Counted from the first letter of the stretch, positions 25,269 through 36,299 are shown. The stretch: 64,000 nucleotides of DNA from Sporosarcina sp. P34 (GCF_002743375.1 NZ_PDZC01000005.1:1-64000); one strand, 5' to 3'. A program made the numbers and translations. Notes: a model not told the origin generated them from the letters alone.

Positions 25269-25631
25269 ATGCGAACGGTTAGCCCAGAAGTTCAAGAATT
25301 GACCCTCAGATCCTTAGAATCCACTTATACTAAACTTTCAAATGCGTATAAGAGTATGATGGAAAAAGGCTCCAATACAACACTTGTTGAAAAAAGACGA
25401 GATGCGATAAAAGTGGGATTGGAGAGTTTGAAAGATGTTTGGAATGGTGAAGAGTCCTTCTATAATAAAGAAGATATCTTACAATCTAAAGAGATATTAC
25501 AAAGCATCATTCCATCTATTGAAAAGCAATTAGCAAAGGCGAAGGATGGTAGCCCTCAAAAAACAGTGAATGAGCGTCGTGTAACCGCGCTCAAACTGGC
25601 AATTGAATCCTTAGCGGACCGTCTTCAATAA
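25269..25631 (+). CDS. hypothetical helical protein (120 aa) with decayed paralogue at 16653
   Basis: The ATG at 25269 follows AAGGTGAGGAG. The protein is charged and helical, with two related segments: VEKRRDAIKVGLESLKDVW and NERRVTALKLAIESLADRL. This suggests an internal duplication of a helical hairpin. No signal peptide or membrane segment. I do not recognise a family. The decayed copy at 16653 shows it travels with the SLH/DUF5050 gene. Confidence 0.7.
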   Translation: MRTVSPEVQELTLRSLESTYTKLSNAYKSMMEKGSNTTLVEKRRDAIKVGLESLKDVWNGEESFYNKEDILQSKEILQSIIPSIEKQLAKAKDGSPQKTVNERRVTALKLAIESLADRLQ

Positions 25632-26086
25632 GTTTCTTTTCCTCGTCGTAATCATAACAAGTATTTTCCATGATATAAAAGCAAAATAATCATATTATGT
25701 AAACTATCTAGAAATCAATGTGTACGTAATGAAAAATTCTTAAGACATTTAACTATCCACTCCTTCTATAATAAGTATATTTCCGGGGTAATATCTAGCT
25801 ATCGTAGTGGCTAAATGTTATCTTGTTTTTTATGGTCAGTAAAAGGTTTGGAGTAAGGTTCAATACATGAAGGATTCAATAATATCCATTCTTAGTTTTG
25901 TGTGTTCATAATTTATTAAGCGAATAAAATTGGCATGACAAGTGACCAATTGAGCGTGTATGATAATTTTATTACTTGAAGCTTTCTATGAATTCGCATA
26001 ATAATTTCCATGCCCCATTATATTCGAGCAGTTTATATGATACAATACATATTATAATACTAAGAATTGAAAAGGGGTTGTTACGT
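25632..26086. other. intergenic region
   Basis: About 450 bp, A/T rich, with no gene I can support. The right end carries -10-like sequence (TACAAT, TATAAT near 26040-26057) and the ribosome site AAAGGGG of the OsmC gene. Confidence 0.5.
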
Positions 26087-26545
26087 ATGTCAACGACAAA
26101 CAATGCGTTAGTAAAGATTGCTGCTACTGCGAAATGGGAGGAAGGGGTTCGTTCTACACATACGATCCGTGAATTTGAAGGATTTCCGATGGATGAGCCT
26201 GTTCATTTAGGCGGGACCGATACCGGAGCGAATCCACTTGAATTTATCGCAGCGGCATTGAATGGCTGTAAGGCAGTTATGATTCCATTAATTGCGAACG
26301 AACAAGACTTTGCTTTTTCAGCCATTCATTTTGATACAACAGGTATCGTGGATGCTAGAGGTTTGATGGGAGAAGAAGGTGTAAAAACACATTTCCAAAA
26401 AGTCCGTTTTGTTTGCGAAATTACTACGAATGAATCAGATGCAGCGATCGAGCAACTGAAAGCGGAAGTGGAAAGAAGATGTCCCGTATATAATCTATTC
26501 GCCGATGCAGGAATACCAGTAGAGTCGAAATGGATCAAAAAATAA
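26087..26545 (+). CDS. OsmC/YhfA-family protein
   Basis: The product is 152 residues from the ATG at 26087 with AAAGGGG about 10 bp upstream; an in-frame extension to 25976 has no ribosome site. The two conserved cysteines of the OsmC peroxidase fold are present in ALNGCKAVMI and RRCPVYNLF, with PLEFIAAALNGC before the first. OsmC-type proteins reduce organic hydroperoxides using these thiols; the YhfA subgroup is less well characterised. Monocistronic, ending at a bidirectional terminator. Confidence 0.88.
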   Translation: MSTTNNALVKIAATAKWEEGVRSTHTIREFEGFPMDEPVHLGGTDTGANPLEFIAAALNGCKAVMIPLIANEQDFAFSAIHFDTTGIVDARGLMGEEGVKTHFQKVRFVCEITTNESDAAIEQLKAEVERRCPVYNLFADAGIPVESKWIKK

Positions 26546-26557
26546 TTTAGCAAAATT

Positions 26558-26604
26558 AAAACCGCGTGAAATCAAGTTAGAAAACTTGGCTTCACGCGGT
26601 TTTT
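26558..26604. terminator. bidirectional terminator between osmC-like and nuclease genes
   Basis: AAAACCGCGTGAA (26558-26570) pairs with TTCACGCGGTTTT (26591-26603) with A and T tracts on both sides, serving the two convergent genes. Confidence 0.85.
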
Positions 26605-26632
26605 GAATCTCTTTTACTAAATAACCCTTAAC

Positions 26633-27703
26633 TTATCGTTCGCAAGCAAATCCATCTTTATCACGATCCATCTTAGGTTGATAAGCGGGATGACTGCTCG
26701 GCACACCATTAGGATACGTTTTCCTTAGTTCTGTACAATTTTGAAACCATTCCGTCTTTTGGACAGGTGGTGTTGGCTTGGCTGCAGGTGCTGGAGCGAC
26801 TGGCTGTTTGGTGGGTGCAGGTGCAGGTTTTTCAGATGCCGGTTCTACAGGTTTCTCTTTTACTACTTGCGCGTTAAAGCCTGCGTCCGTAGCATAATCT
26901 TCAACTGACCAAATACCCAACTTCTCTTCTTTAGCGATCGCTTGTGCTTTCTCGTAAGGATCAACGTAGCGAGTATTTGGTGGGTAGACGTACGCTACAC
27001 GAGCTAAACCTTCACTCAACAAAATTTTTTGAATACTTTTTCCATCTACATATACATAGGCAAGTAAACGGTCGTATTTATCAAAGCGTTCACCAACATC
27101 GAATTCGATTTCTAGTGTACCGTTCTCAATCAGTTCTTTATTTTTAGCTTTGGCTTCATCCCCGAACGGTTGCTTCCCTAGCCTAGGATGATTGGTTTCA
27201 GGTGTGTCGATTAACAAGTATCGGACGTTTTGCTCTTTGCCGTTATATACTATTTTAATTGTATCGCCGTCTATAACTTTCACTAACTCTACAGGGATTC
27301 TCGCAGTAGTACCGCTTGTCTCTGTGGAGTCTTTTAGTTTTTCAGGAGTTACGTTTGAAGAATCATTTTTCGGTGGTACCACGACTGGAACCGGTTTTTC
27401 TTCAGTCTCTTTAGAACTTTCCTCTTCCGGCTTTTCTATACCTTCTACAGACTCTTTTTCAGGTGCTTCCTTCAGTGTTTCAGAAGGTTCATCTATAGGC
27501 GTCTGCTTCACCAATTCATCTTTTTCTACCTCTGGCTCTATATCGTCTGGCACAATTACTGCAGCTACTATGAACATCGCAACGCCTACTAAAGCGAGGA
27601 TGCCAAACTTTCTCTTCGGCTTTTTAACGATTACTTTAAAAAGTAAGCCAACGATACCTATCACTATAAATAGTAAACCAAATAACGCAAAAAATACAAA
27701 CAT
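26633..27703 (-). CDS. membrane-anchored thermonuclease with Excalibur domain
   Basis: This 356-residue protein has two N-terminal hydrophobic segments (about 1-23 and 35-50), a Pro/Glu/Ser-rich linker (55-135) and a staphylococcal-nuclease domain (about 138-275) with VKVIDGDTIKI, the catalytic Arg and Glu in VRYLLIDTPET and the second Arg in DKYDRLLAYVY. A Pro/Ala/Lys-rich spacer follows, then an Excalibur Ca2+-binding motif at the end (FQNCTELRKTYPNGVP, DRDKDGFACER). It cleaves DNA and RNA outside the cell, tethered to the membrane. Domain order is like other Bacillales SNase-Excalibur proteins. Confidence 0.92.
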   Translation of the reverse strand: MFVFFALFGLLFIVIGIVGLLFKVIVKKPKRKFGILALVGVAMFIVAAVIVPDDIEPEVEKDELVKQTPIDEPSETLKEAPEKESVEGIEKPEEESSKETEEKPVPVVVPPKNDSSNVTPEKLKDSTETSGTTARIPVELVKVIDGDTIKIVYNGKEQNVRYLLIDTPETNHPRLGKQPFGDEAKAKNKELIENGTLEIEFDVGERFDKYDRLLAYVYVDGKSIQKILLSEGLARVAYVYPPNTRYVDPYEKAQAIAKEEKLGIWSVEDYATDAGFNAQVVKEKPVEPASEKPAPAPTKQPVAPAPAAKPTPPVQKTEWFQNCTELRKTYPNGVPSSHPAYQPKMDRDKDGFACER

Positions 27704-28095
27704 ACTATCACTCTCAATTCACTTTAATTGCTTAACACGTACTTCCAAGAGTGAGGTTATCATAGTTTGTCAGAAAGCGATACGCAACTAAGTGCGTAGT
27801 GCTATTAGATCAAAATTAATATGTGTGACCACGTAATCTAGAATACATATTTTCATTTATACTACACAGAAACTTACGCGAGATGTTCTTTCAAAGTAGC
27901 TGAATAGGAGTGTATACTTACTAACCGAAGTGAATAAGCAAACAAATACTCATTTTGTTTGCTCATAGTTATTAAACATCTAGTACAGCGAAAATTATTA
28001 AAAGAATTCGCGACAAAATTCGAACATTTCTATTGCGTAAACTCACTCTATATTGTTTAATAAATTGATTGCTATAATGAAAGGAACTGTGATAA
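27704..28095. other. intergenic region between divergent nuclease and peptidase genes
   Basis: No gene seen. A TATAAT at about 28073-28078 is a likely -10 element for the peptidase gene, without a strong -35 at good spacing. Confidence 0.4.
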
Positions 28096-30258
28096 ATGAA
28101 AAAGATGGTAAGTTACTTAACGTTGTCCATGCTCGTTGCCACATCGCTCGTTGCGTGTACACCAAAAGAAGATTCCTCTAAGGACAAGAAAGAACCTGTC
28201 GAGGACGTGAAGACCATTCCGTTGTCAGACGAGAAAGACAAGTACTTGTCAGAAGTAGATGTGGAATATGCTTTTGAATTCGCTAAAGGAATGGAAGAAT
28301 ATAAAACCAATGAGAAGCTTGGCTATCGAACTGCTGGATCGGAAGCGGAACGAAAGACTGGGGAGAAAATTGAAGAAGAAATGAAGAAAATCGGACTGAC
28401 TGAAGTGACGAAAGATGCATTTACCGTAGATAGTTGGGAGTTCGAGAAGGCTGATTTGTCCTTTACAGATACTGCTGGGAAAGAGTATCTTGCGGTGCTA
28501 GGCGGTTATCAAGCGAACTTTGATACGAACGGCGTCAAGGAACTTGAAGTAGTCTACGCTGGAAAAGGAACCGCGGCAGATTTGGAAGGATTGGACATAA
28601 AAGGGAAACTCGTATTAATCGATATTAATCAAAGGGAAGAATGGTGGATTAATTATCCTGCCTATCAAGCACATGTTAAAGGGGCAGCTGCAGTAATTGC
28701 GGTGCAAGAAGCGGGCTACGGAGAAGTCGATCCCGATGCGTTGAATGCGCAAGACATTTGCGGTCCAGACGATGCACCTGCTTTTTCGATGTCCCAAACC
28801 GACGCGGTCGAGTTGAAGAAAGCATTAGAGGCAAGCGAACAAGAGACGCTGACTGTGAAGTTTGATGCTAAATCGACTGTGAAAAAAGATCAAGAAACGT
28901 ATAATTATTATGGGAAAATCGTCGGGAAAGATCCTGATTCCTACATTTTATTGTCAGCCCATTATGATTCATATTTTGCTGGGTTCCAAGATGACAATGC
29001 AGCAATTGCATTAATGCTCGGAATTGCTAAAGGGATGGTCGACAGTGGCTATCAACCCGAAAAGACGTTGGTCTTCAACGCGCTTGCCGCGGAAGAATGG
29101 GGTAAGTCGAATACTCGATACGACTGGTCGACGGGCGCTTACAATCAAATCTTCAATATTCATCCCGAGTGGGTCGGTAAGACATTTGCGAATTTGAACT
29201 TCGAACTACCCGCATATGAACATACGACAGAAGATGAAATTCGATCCGTCTACGAGTTGAATAACTATTTGACGGAGTTTGCAAAAGAAGTACCTACAGT
29301 TGCCGGTGTGTATAAAGACGGAATTTCAGTCGTTTCTCCATTGCGTACGTGGTCAGATGATTTCTCATTCGGTATCGCAGGCGTGCCAGCACTTCGCAAT
29401 GATTTCCAAGATAGTGAATTCATGAAGACCCACTATCATTCTCAATTCGATAATGAAGATACGTACAATGCCGATGCGCTAGAATTTCACTTAAATCTCT
29501 ATGGATTATTGACGATACACTATGATCAAACAGCTATCGTGCCATTGGATTTCACGACTCGTTTGCAAGCGATGAAAGACTTGATCGACGCGGATGTATT
29601 TGAACAGGCTTCTGTGGCGTCGGATCACTTGACGAAAGAGATCGATCAAGCGATAGCTAGTGCGCAAGACGTGAACAAAAAAGTTGCGGATATGAATAAT
29701 GAATATGCGGCAGCACTTGAAAAAGAGGATGCAGACCAAGCGAAGAAATTGTACGATGAAAGTCGTGAGTTGAACAGCGGCTTGTTGGCGGCTTATAAAT
29801 ATGCCGAAGATCAATTTGTGCGATTGACATGGGAAGACGAACCGATTTTCCCTCATGAACATGCGCAAAATAACGTGAAAAACTTAGCCGCTTCCATTGA
29901 GGCGTTATCTACAGGCGATATCGCCACTCCACTGGATGAATACTTATATGCAATTGACAACAATTGGTACGCTTATGACTTTGATCAGGAAGTATTTAAC
30001 TACTTTACAGACTACGTCATAAAAGCACCAAAAGAACAACTCATGTGGGGAGCTGGCCGAATTGTCGACCATGAAGATCTGTTCGATACAATCCAGTCAT
30101 TAAAAACAAAAAAAGAACAAACGAAGCCGGATTTATCAGTGGAAATCACCACGTTGACAAATGCGCTCGACAGACAGAAGAAGCTATTGGAACAAACCGT
30201 AACGGATGAAACAGCCAGTGTGAAAAAATTAGGCGAGCTGTTGAGTGAGCTGAAATAA
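28096..30258 (+). CDS. lipoprotein M28-family metallopeptidase with PA domain
   Basis: The 720-residue lipoprotein (lipobox LVACT, Cys near 21) has a PA insert domain (about 150-250). The M28 zinc-peptidase core follows: LLSAHYDSYF (His and Asp ligands), DDNAAIALML (bridging Asp), FNALAAEEWG (catalytic and ligand Glu) and HYHSQFDNEDTYN (distal His). The C-terminal ~200 residues are helical (long Lys/Glu/Asp-rich stretch ITTLTNALDRQKKLLEQTV), perhaps a coiled coil. It likely removes N-terminal residues from peptides at the cell surface. Preceded by a weak ribosome site (GAAAGGA). Confidence 0.88.
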   Translation: MKKMVSYLTLSMLVATSLVACTPKEDSSKDKKEPVEDVKTIPLSDEKDKYLSEVDVEYAFEFAKGMEEYKTNEKLGYRTAGSEAERKTGEKIEEEMKKIGLTEVTKDAFTVDSWEFEKADLSFTDTAGKEYLAVLGGYQANFDTNGVKELEVVYAGKGTAADLEGLDIKGKLVLIDINQREEWWINYPAYQAHVKGAAAVIAVQEAGYGEVDPDALNAQDICGPDDAPAFSMSQTDAVELKKALEASEQETLTVKFDAKSTVKKDQETYNYYGKIVGKDPDSYILLSAHYDSYFAGFQDDNAAIALMLGIAKGMVDSGYQPEKTLVFNALAAEEWGKSNTRYDWSTGAYNQIFNIHPEWVGKTFANLNFELPAYEHTTEDEIRSVYELNNYLTEFAKEVPTVAGVYKDGISVVSPLRTWSDDFSFGIAGVPALRNDFQDSEFMKTHYHSQFDNEDTYNADALEFHLNLYGLLTIHYDQTAIVPLDFTTRLQAMKDLIDADVFEQASVASDHLTKEIDQAIASAQDVNKKVADMNNEYAAALEKEDADQAKKLYDESRELNSGLLAAYKYAEDQFVRLTWEDEPIFPHEHAQNNVKNLAASIEALSTGDIATPLDEYLYAIDNNWYAYDFDQEVFNYFTDYVIKAPKEQLMWGAGRIVDHEDLFDTIQSLKTKKEQTKPDLSVEITTLTNALDRQKKLLEQTVTDETASVKKLGELLSELK

Positions 30259-30332
30259 GTACAATGAAGTTCCGGTACGTTTTAAAGTTGTTTAGTAATA
30301 TTAACTTGATTAACATATTAGCAAAGCATTCA

Positions 30333-30359
30333 AAGCATCGCATATCGCGGTGCTTTTTT
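30333..30359 (+). terminator. intrinsic terminator of peptidase gene
   Basis: AAGCATCGC and GCGGTGCTT form a short stem (one wobble) followed by a run of T. Confidence 0.75.
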
Positions 30360-30520
30360 TAATGACAAGATTTTATCAGCTCGCTCAAATCAACTATACC
30401 AACGAACCAAACTATATTTAGGACTTCCACTGCGATCCATACGTTAGTCTCTATGAACTTCATAATACAACTTTCCATGCCATAAGATATACTGCATGAA
30501 AATCAATTAGGGGGATTGAA

Positions 30521-32146
30521 ATGAATAGAGACGCCAATAATCAATCAACGTTTGACTATATCGTAGTTGGAACGGGTCCGGCGGGTGCTACTATTGCCAG
30601 AAAACTAACGGATACTAAACAAAATTCCGTGCTAGTTTTAGAGGCGGGAGATAATAACAGTCAAGAGCAGCCGATTAGAGATTCGTTGTTTGCGCCGCCA
30701 TTTATTCTCACTGATGACTTTTTCCCGCAATACTTCTGGCAAGGAAAGAGTGTCCCACAGAAAAACGTGAAAGGCAGGTCATTTGATTGGACGGGAGGGC
30801 GAACATTGGGTGGCGGATCCTCCATTAACAATAACCAATATGTAAGGCCATCACAGGCGAATATGAAACAGTGGGAAAACCTTCTAGGTCCACTTTGGTC
30901 ACCTGAACAGCAGACCTATCAATTTGCAAAATTAGAAAATTACAATGGCCAAACCCAAAATCCGAATGCGAGAGGATATAACGGGCAGTTGGATATCAGG
31001 CAGGCTCCTGCTAATCCAACCGCCATGGCTGAAAAATTAGTTACAGCGATGGAAAGAGCCACTGGTTTCGCAAGAATTTTAGATTATAACGATCCCAACA
31101 CACCACTTGGCCCTTTTACGAGGTGGCAGCTTTACCAGACCCCCTATGGTCAACGAGAAAGCGCGGATACAGCGTTTCTTTCATCGGATGCAGTGAATGA
31201 AAACGGTGAAGGAGTAAATGGAAGAAGATTATTAGTATCTGTTAATTCAACGGTTCAGCGTGTGATTTTTGATAATGAAAGGCGGGCAATAGGTGTTGAA
31301 TTTCTTAAGGAAGGAAACTGTTATTACGCATATGCTCGTAAAAAAGTCATTGTATCGGCAGGAATAAATAGTCCTCAACTATTAATGCTTTCTGGAATCG
31401 GTCCGTCCGATACACTGAATAAAGCCGGTATTCCCGTCGTTCATCATAACGCGAATGTTGGAAAGAACATGACTACCCATCCAGTTAACACGACCACCTT
31501 TACAACAAATTCTAATGACAAAGCACTTCCGGACGCTGATCCCTTTGCGCTGTACACGGGTGGAGCCTTCTTACCAGATCCAACACCCGGTGCAGACCCC
31601 AACCGTCGTGGGGTGCAGCTAATTGGTCAAATCGGTACTGGTGGAATGTTAAGCATCGTCATTATTTTATTGGAACCAAAGAGCCAAGGATCTGTCAAAA
31701 TCCAAAATGGGGATCCATTAAAGATTGTACTTGCCGATGCGGACTTTTTGAATAAACGCTCCGACCTAGAAACTATAAAAAACATTTACAGAGTTTACAT
31801 TAAAAATATTGCAACAGAACTATCAAAAATAGATTCGCACTATCAACTCGTTACACCATCACTGGAAACCATTCATGACGAAAACAAACTGGAAAAGTTC
31901 ATTCAGGAAAACGTAGGTCCAACACATCATATACAAGGCACGCTACGAATGGCACCAAATGAAGAAAATGGTGTGGTGAATGCTGCCGGTGAAGTATACG
32001 GTGTAAAAGATTTGATCGTTGCGGATGATTCCATTGCACCGTTTGTTTCGGATGGCAATACGTCGGCGCCAGCTTTCTTTATTGGGGCAAACATTGCTGA
32101 ACACTTAGTGAGACAGGATCGTATGAATTCCGGTGAAATACCATGA
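30521..32146 (+). CDS. GMC-family FAD-dependent oxidoreductase
   Basis: This 541-residue protein has the FAD-binding Rossmann motif YIVVGTGPAGATIARKL (about 12-30) and VLVLEAGDNN. The GMC signature GGRTLGGGSSINNNQYVRPS lies near residues 90-110, and the C-terminal catalytic region has His in THHIQGTLRM plus Asn in VSDGNTSAPAFFIGANIAE. GMC enzymes oxidise alcohols, sugars or cholesterol-like substrates. The gene has a good ribosome site (TTAGGGGG) and stands alone. Substrate unknown. Confidence 0.88.
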   Translation: MNRDANNQSTFDYIVVGTGPAGATIARKLTDTKQNSVLVLEAGDNNSQEQPIRDSLFAPPFILTDDFFPQYFWQGKSVPQKNVKGRSFDWTGGRTLGGGSSINNNQYVRPSQANMKQWENLLGPLWSPEQQTYQFAKLENYNGQTQNPNARGYNGQLDIRQAPANPTAMAEKLVTAMERATGFARILDYNDPNTPLGPFTRWQLYQTPYGQRESADTAFLSSDAVNENGEGVNGRRLLVSVNSTVQRVIFDNERRAIGVEFLKEGNCYYAYARKKVIVSAGINSPQLLMLSGIGPSDTLNKAGIPVVHHNANVGKNMTTHPVNTTTFTTNSNDKALPDADPFALYTGGAFLPDPTPGADPNRRGVQLIGQIGTGGMLSIVIILLEPKSQGSVKIQNGDPLKIVLADADFLNKRSDLETIKNIYRVYIKNIATELSKIDSHYQLVTPSLETIHDENKLEKFIQENVGPTHHIQGTLRMAPNEENGVVNAAGEVYGVKDLIVADDSIAPFVSDGNTSAPAFFIGANIAEHLVRQDRMNSGEIP

Positions 32147-32205
32147 CAAATTAATAGTGCACATGAGACCATCAAACGTTAAACGTGAAGTGAATATTTC
32201 AATAA

Positions 32206-32275
32206 GAAGTGCCTTTGTGAAAACAAACATGAGTGTTTAACCATTCATAGTTGTTTTCAAAACAGGTGCTTTTTT
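32206..32275. repeat. dispersed ~70-bp hairpin repeat
   Basis: AAGTGCC...ACAAACATGAGTG, TTTAACCATTCATAG and GGTGCTTTTT fold back on each other. A second copy with the same plan lies at 32825-32898, and the core resembles 8531 and 14994. The 3' T-run may terminate the GMC gene. Confidence 0.6.
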
Positions 32276-32295
32276 AATCACTTCAAATAGTATAT

Positions 32296-32315
32296 AATTA
32301 GATAAATATCTAATT
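32296..32315. promoter_or_regulatory. operator-like palindrome before the SdpR-like gene
   Basis: Perfect arms AATTAGATA and TATCTAATT with a 2-bp centre. It overlaps a TATAAT -10 box (32293-32298), so binding by the encoded repressor would block its own promoter. Confidence 0.65.
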
Positions 32316-32357
32316 AGACAAAAGACTAAATACTTTAAGTGAAAGGAGAGGCCCGAT

Positions 32358-32615
32358 TTGAATGAAGTTTTTAAAGCCCTAAATGATGAAACAAGAAGAC
32401 AAATACTAACGCTACTCAGTGAAAAAGGTTCTTTAACTGCTAGTGAAATACATGAAGAATTCGAGATGAGTAAGCCGAGCATTTCCAACCATTTAAACAT
32501 CCTGCGTAACGCGGGTCTTGTCAGTTCAGAGAAAAAAGGTCAATATATTTACTACACTCTCCACACAACGGTTCTGCAAGATTTGCTCGTATGGATGATA
32601 AAATTGAATAAATAA
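32358..32615 (+). CDS. ArsR/SdpR-family transcriptional repressor
   Basis: The product is 85 residues from a TTG start with AAAGGAGAGG upstream. It is a winged-helix protein with the VFKALNDETRRQILTLLSEKG N-terminal helix, SASEIHEEF-type turn and recognition helix SKPSISNHLNILRNAGLV, then a beta wing EKKGQYIYYTL. It matches autorepressors of the SdpR type (no metal-binding cysteines). In B. subtilis SdpR is encoded with the immunity protein SdpI; no SdpI-like gene follows here, only non-coding DNA. Autoregulation is suggested by the palindrome at 32296-32315. Confidence 0.85.
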   Translation: MNEVFKALNDETRRQILTLLSEKGSLTASEIHEEFEMSKPSISNHLNILRNAGLVSSEKKGQYIYYTLHTTVLQDLLVWMIKLNK

Positions 32616-33035
32616 GTATGTTGTGAGGGATCGCTTTCCCTTGAACGAATGAATACATAGCTTTGTACTTAAGTTATGAGCTATAGATAGAAGATAGAGA
32701 AGCGTGAGGAAGGTATTAAAACTCTAGTGACGTTACTTTCATTCTCTATATATTTCATGAACAAACGAAAGTATATTTTGTTTGTTATTCTGTTTTATGC
32801 TATATCGGTTGTTTAAGGAAAAATAAAAAGTGCACTTGAGCCAGTAACGAATGTGGATGTTCAACCATTCATGTTCATTGCAGACACGGGTGCTTTTTAC
32901 ATTCCAAACAGAAAAGAATGTTTAGTTAACTTTTAGCAAGGGAAATTACATGGATGAGAAGGCTAGTAGACATGTCCGATGAAATCATGTTTCTACCACT
33001 ATAAGAGTGTATTTTTAAAAAGGAGTAAGATAAAA
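32616..33035. other. intergenic region with hairpin repeat
   Basis: No gene seen apart from the repeat at 32825-32898. The aldo/keto reductase ribosome site AAAAAGGAG lies at 33016-33024. Confidence 0.5.
32825..32898. repeat. second copy of the ~70-bp hairpin repeat
   Basis: AAAAAGTGCACTTG at one end and GGGTGCTTTTT at the other, with GTTCAACCATTCATG in the middle, the same plan as 32206-32275. The two copies flank the SdpR-like gene. Confidence 0.6.
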
Positions 33036-33890
33036 ATGGATCAAATGAATGTACAATCGATGCGATTGAATGATGGAACGAGCCTTCCTTCAATTGGTTT
33101 CGGAACCGTGAAGGTAAAAGGTGCGCAAGGTGTGGTCAGTACGTTAACAGCGATCGAAGCGGGATACAGACTGATTGACACATCAACGAATTATAATAAT
33201 GAAGGAATGGTAGGGGAAGCTATTCGGCGTTCATCTGTACCTAGAGAAGAATTGATGATCAGTTCCAAACTTCCTGGTGCTTCACATGATTACGAACGAG
33301 CGATTCTGATGATTCAAGAGTCACTGTATCGTATCGGAATCGACTACTTTGATAAGTACTTGATTCATTGGCCACTTCCAAAACAAGATCGATACGTAGA
33401 AGCGTGGCAAGCGTTAGTCGATGCGCAGAAGTTCGGACTGATTAAGACAATAGGTGTATCTAATTTCTTACCAGAACATCTGGAGCGTATCATTGACACA
33501 ACTGGTGTAACGCCGGCTACCAATCAAATTGAACGCCATCCGTATTTTACTAATAACGAACTAGTGGAATACAATAAAAGCCGCGGCATTGTAACGGAGG
33601 CATGGAGTCCTTTAGGGCGCGAATTAAACGACGTGTTAGAAAATGAAACGATTGTTTCGATCGCCAAAAAGTACAATAAAGAACCTGCGCAAATTATTAT
33701 TCGCTGGAACTTACAGAATGAAGTCTTAACAGTCGTGAAATCATCTTCTTATGACCATCAAAAAGCAAATCTTGATGTATTCGATTTTGAATTGACTAAA
33801 GAAGATATTAGACTTATTGACTCTTTGGATAAAGGCGAAGCGGGGAGAGTAGAAGGGCAACATCCGAATGATTATGAAGAATTCGATTAA
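33036..33890 (+). CDS. aldo/keto reductase
   Basis: The product is 284 residues from the ATG at 33036 (ribosome site AAAAAGGAG); the 19-codon upstream extension lacks one. The AKR tetrad is complete: Asp48 and Tyr53 (LIDTSTNYNNE), Lys78 (ISSKLPG) and His111 (YLIHWPLP). It carries IGVSNFLPEHLERI and the C-terminal NADPH site around VVKSSSYDHQKANL. It reduces aldehydes or ketones with NADPH in the cytosol. Similar to B. subtilis YtbE/YvgN-type reductases. Monocistronic. Confidence 0.92.
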   Translation: MDQMNVQSMRLNDGTSLPSIGFGTVKVKGAQGVVSTLTAIEAGYRLIDTSTNYNNEGMVGEAIRRSSVPREELMISSKLPGASHDYERAILMIQESLYRIGIDYFDKYLIHWPLPKQDRYVEAWQALVDAQKFGLIKTIGVSNFLPEHLERIIDTTGVTPATNQIERHPYFTNNELVEYNKSRGIVTEAWSPLGRELNDVLENETIVSIAKKYNKEPAQIIIRWNLQNEVLTVVKSSSYDHQKANLDVFDFELTKEDIRLIDSLDKGEAGRVEGQHPNDYEEFD

Positions 33891-33990
33891 TTATTTATAA
33901 GTTCAATAATCCGCATACCTTCAATTATATAATCAGCGTTCCAGACTTTGAATTTCTAAAGAAAGCAATTTAAGTCTCGTCAAAAAAAAT

Positions 33991-34034
33991 GACCCACCTC
34001 GATCCACATTATAAAGTGGCGAGGTGGGTTTTGT
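33991..34034. terminator. intrinsic terminator
   Basis: GACCCACCTCG and CCAC pair with GTGG and CGAGGTGGGTT, followed by TTGTTGTTTTT. It can serve the aldo/keto reductase on the plus strand and perhaps the thiC operon on the minus strand. Confidence 0.8.
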
Positions 34035-34109
34035 TGTTTTTATGGTACGAACGATTTTTCTAGAAAACAAAAAGAGCACAATGGCTCTTTTTGAATGGCA
34101 GAACGTCTA

Positions 34110-34277
34110 TTAATAATGAACACTTTCTACTTTCAAGCATTTCGAGCATTTCCTATAAGTGAAGGTTTCGGTATATTCGTGTATACACTGTGCTTGCAAG
34201 AGTGCCAATTGTTCTTCTAATTGATGTAGGTTTCGATGTTTTACAGTAATCTGCTGAATTAACTGTTCAGTTGTCAT
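34110..34277 (-). CDS. 55-residue CxxC protein downstream of thiC
   Basis: ATG at 34277 (minus strand) follows AAGGAGTGAATGG, a good ribosome site, and lies 18 bp after the thiC stop, so the two are probably co-transcribed. The first 30 residues form a helical, coiled-coil-like stretch (TEQLIQQITVKHRNLHQLEE). The tail has Cys and His positions C-I-H-E-Y and K-C-S-K-C-L-K that could bind zinc. I know similar short proteins with a C-x-H and C-x2-C tail in Bacillales but no function. Confidence 0.65.
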   Translation of the reverse strand: MTTEQLIQQITVKHRNLHQLEEQLALLQAQCIHEYTETFTYRKCSKCLKVESVHY

Positions 34278-34295
34278 TACTCCATTCACTCCTTA

Positions 34296-36166
<1,871 letters not shown>

Positions 36167-36201
36167 AAAACGCAAAAATACGCGTCGCTGATAAAATGAA
36201 A

Positions 36202-36299
36202 ACTTCCCTACGCTGGTACGAGCCAGATCAGGTCCAAAGAGTCCGGAATGCGTGTACTATCATTCCATCTCAGTCCAATAACGTTGGACACCCCTAGTT
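36202..36299 (-). promoter_or_regulatory. TPP (thiamine pyrophosphate) riboswitch
   Basis: On the minus strand the THI-box elements appear in order: ACTAGGGGTGTCC, CTGAGATGG, then GGACCTGATCTGGCTCGTAC and CCAGCGTAGGGAAGT. The core CTGAGA and ACCTGATCTGG motifs are the pyrimidine- and pyrophosphate-sensing parts. Binding of TPP should favour the downstream terminator and switch thiC off. Confidence 0.96.
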
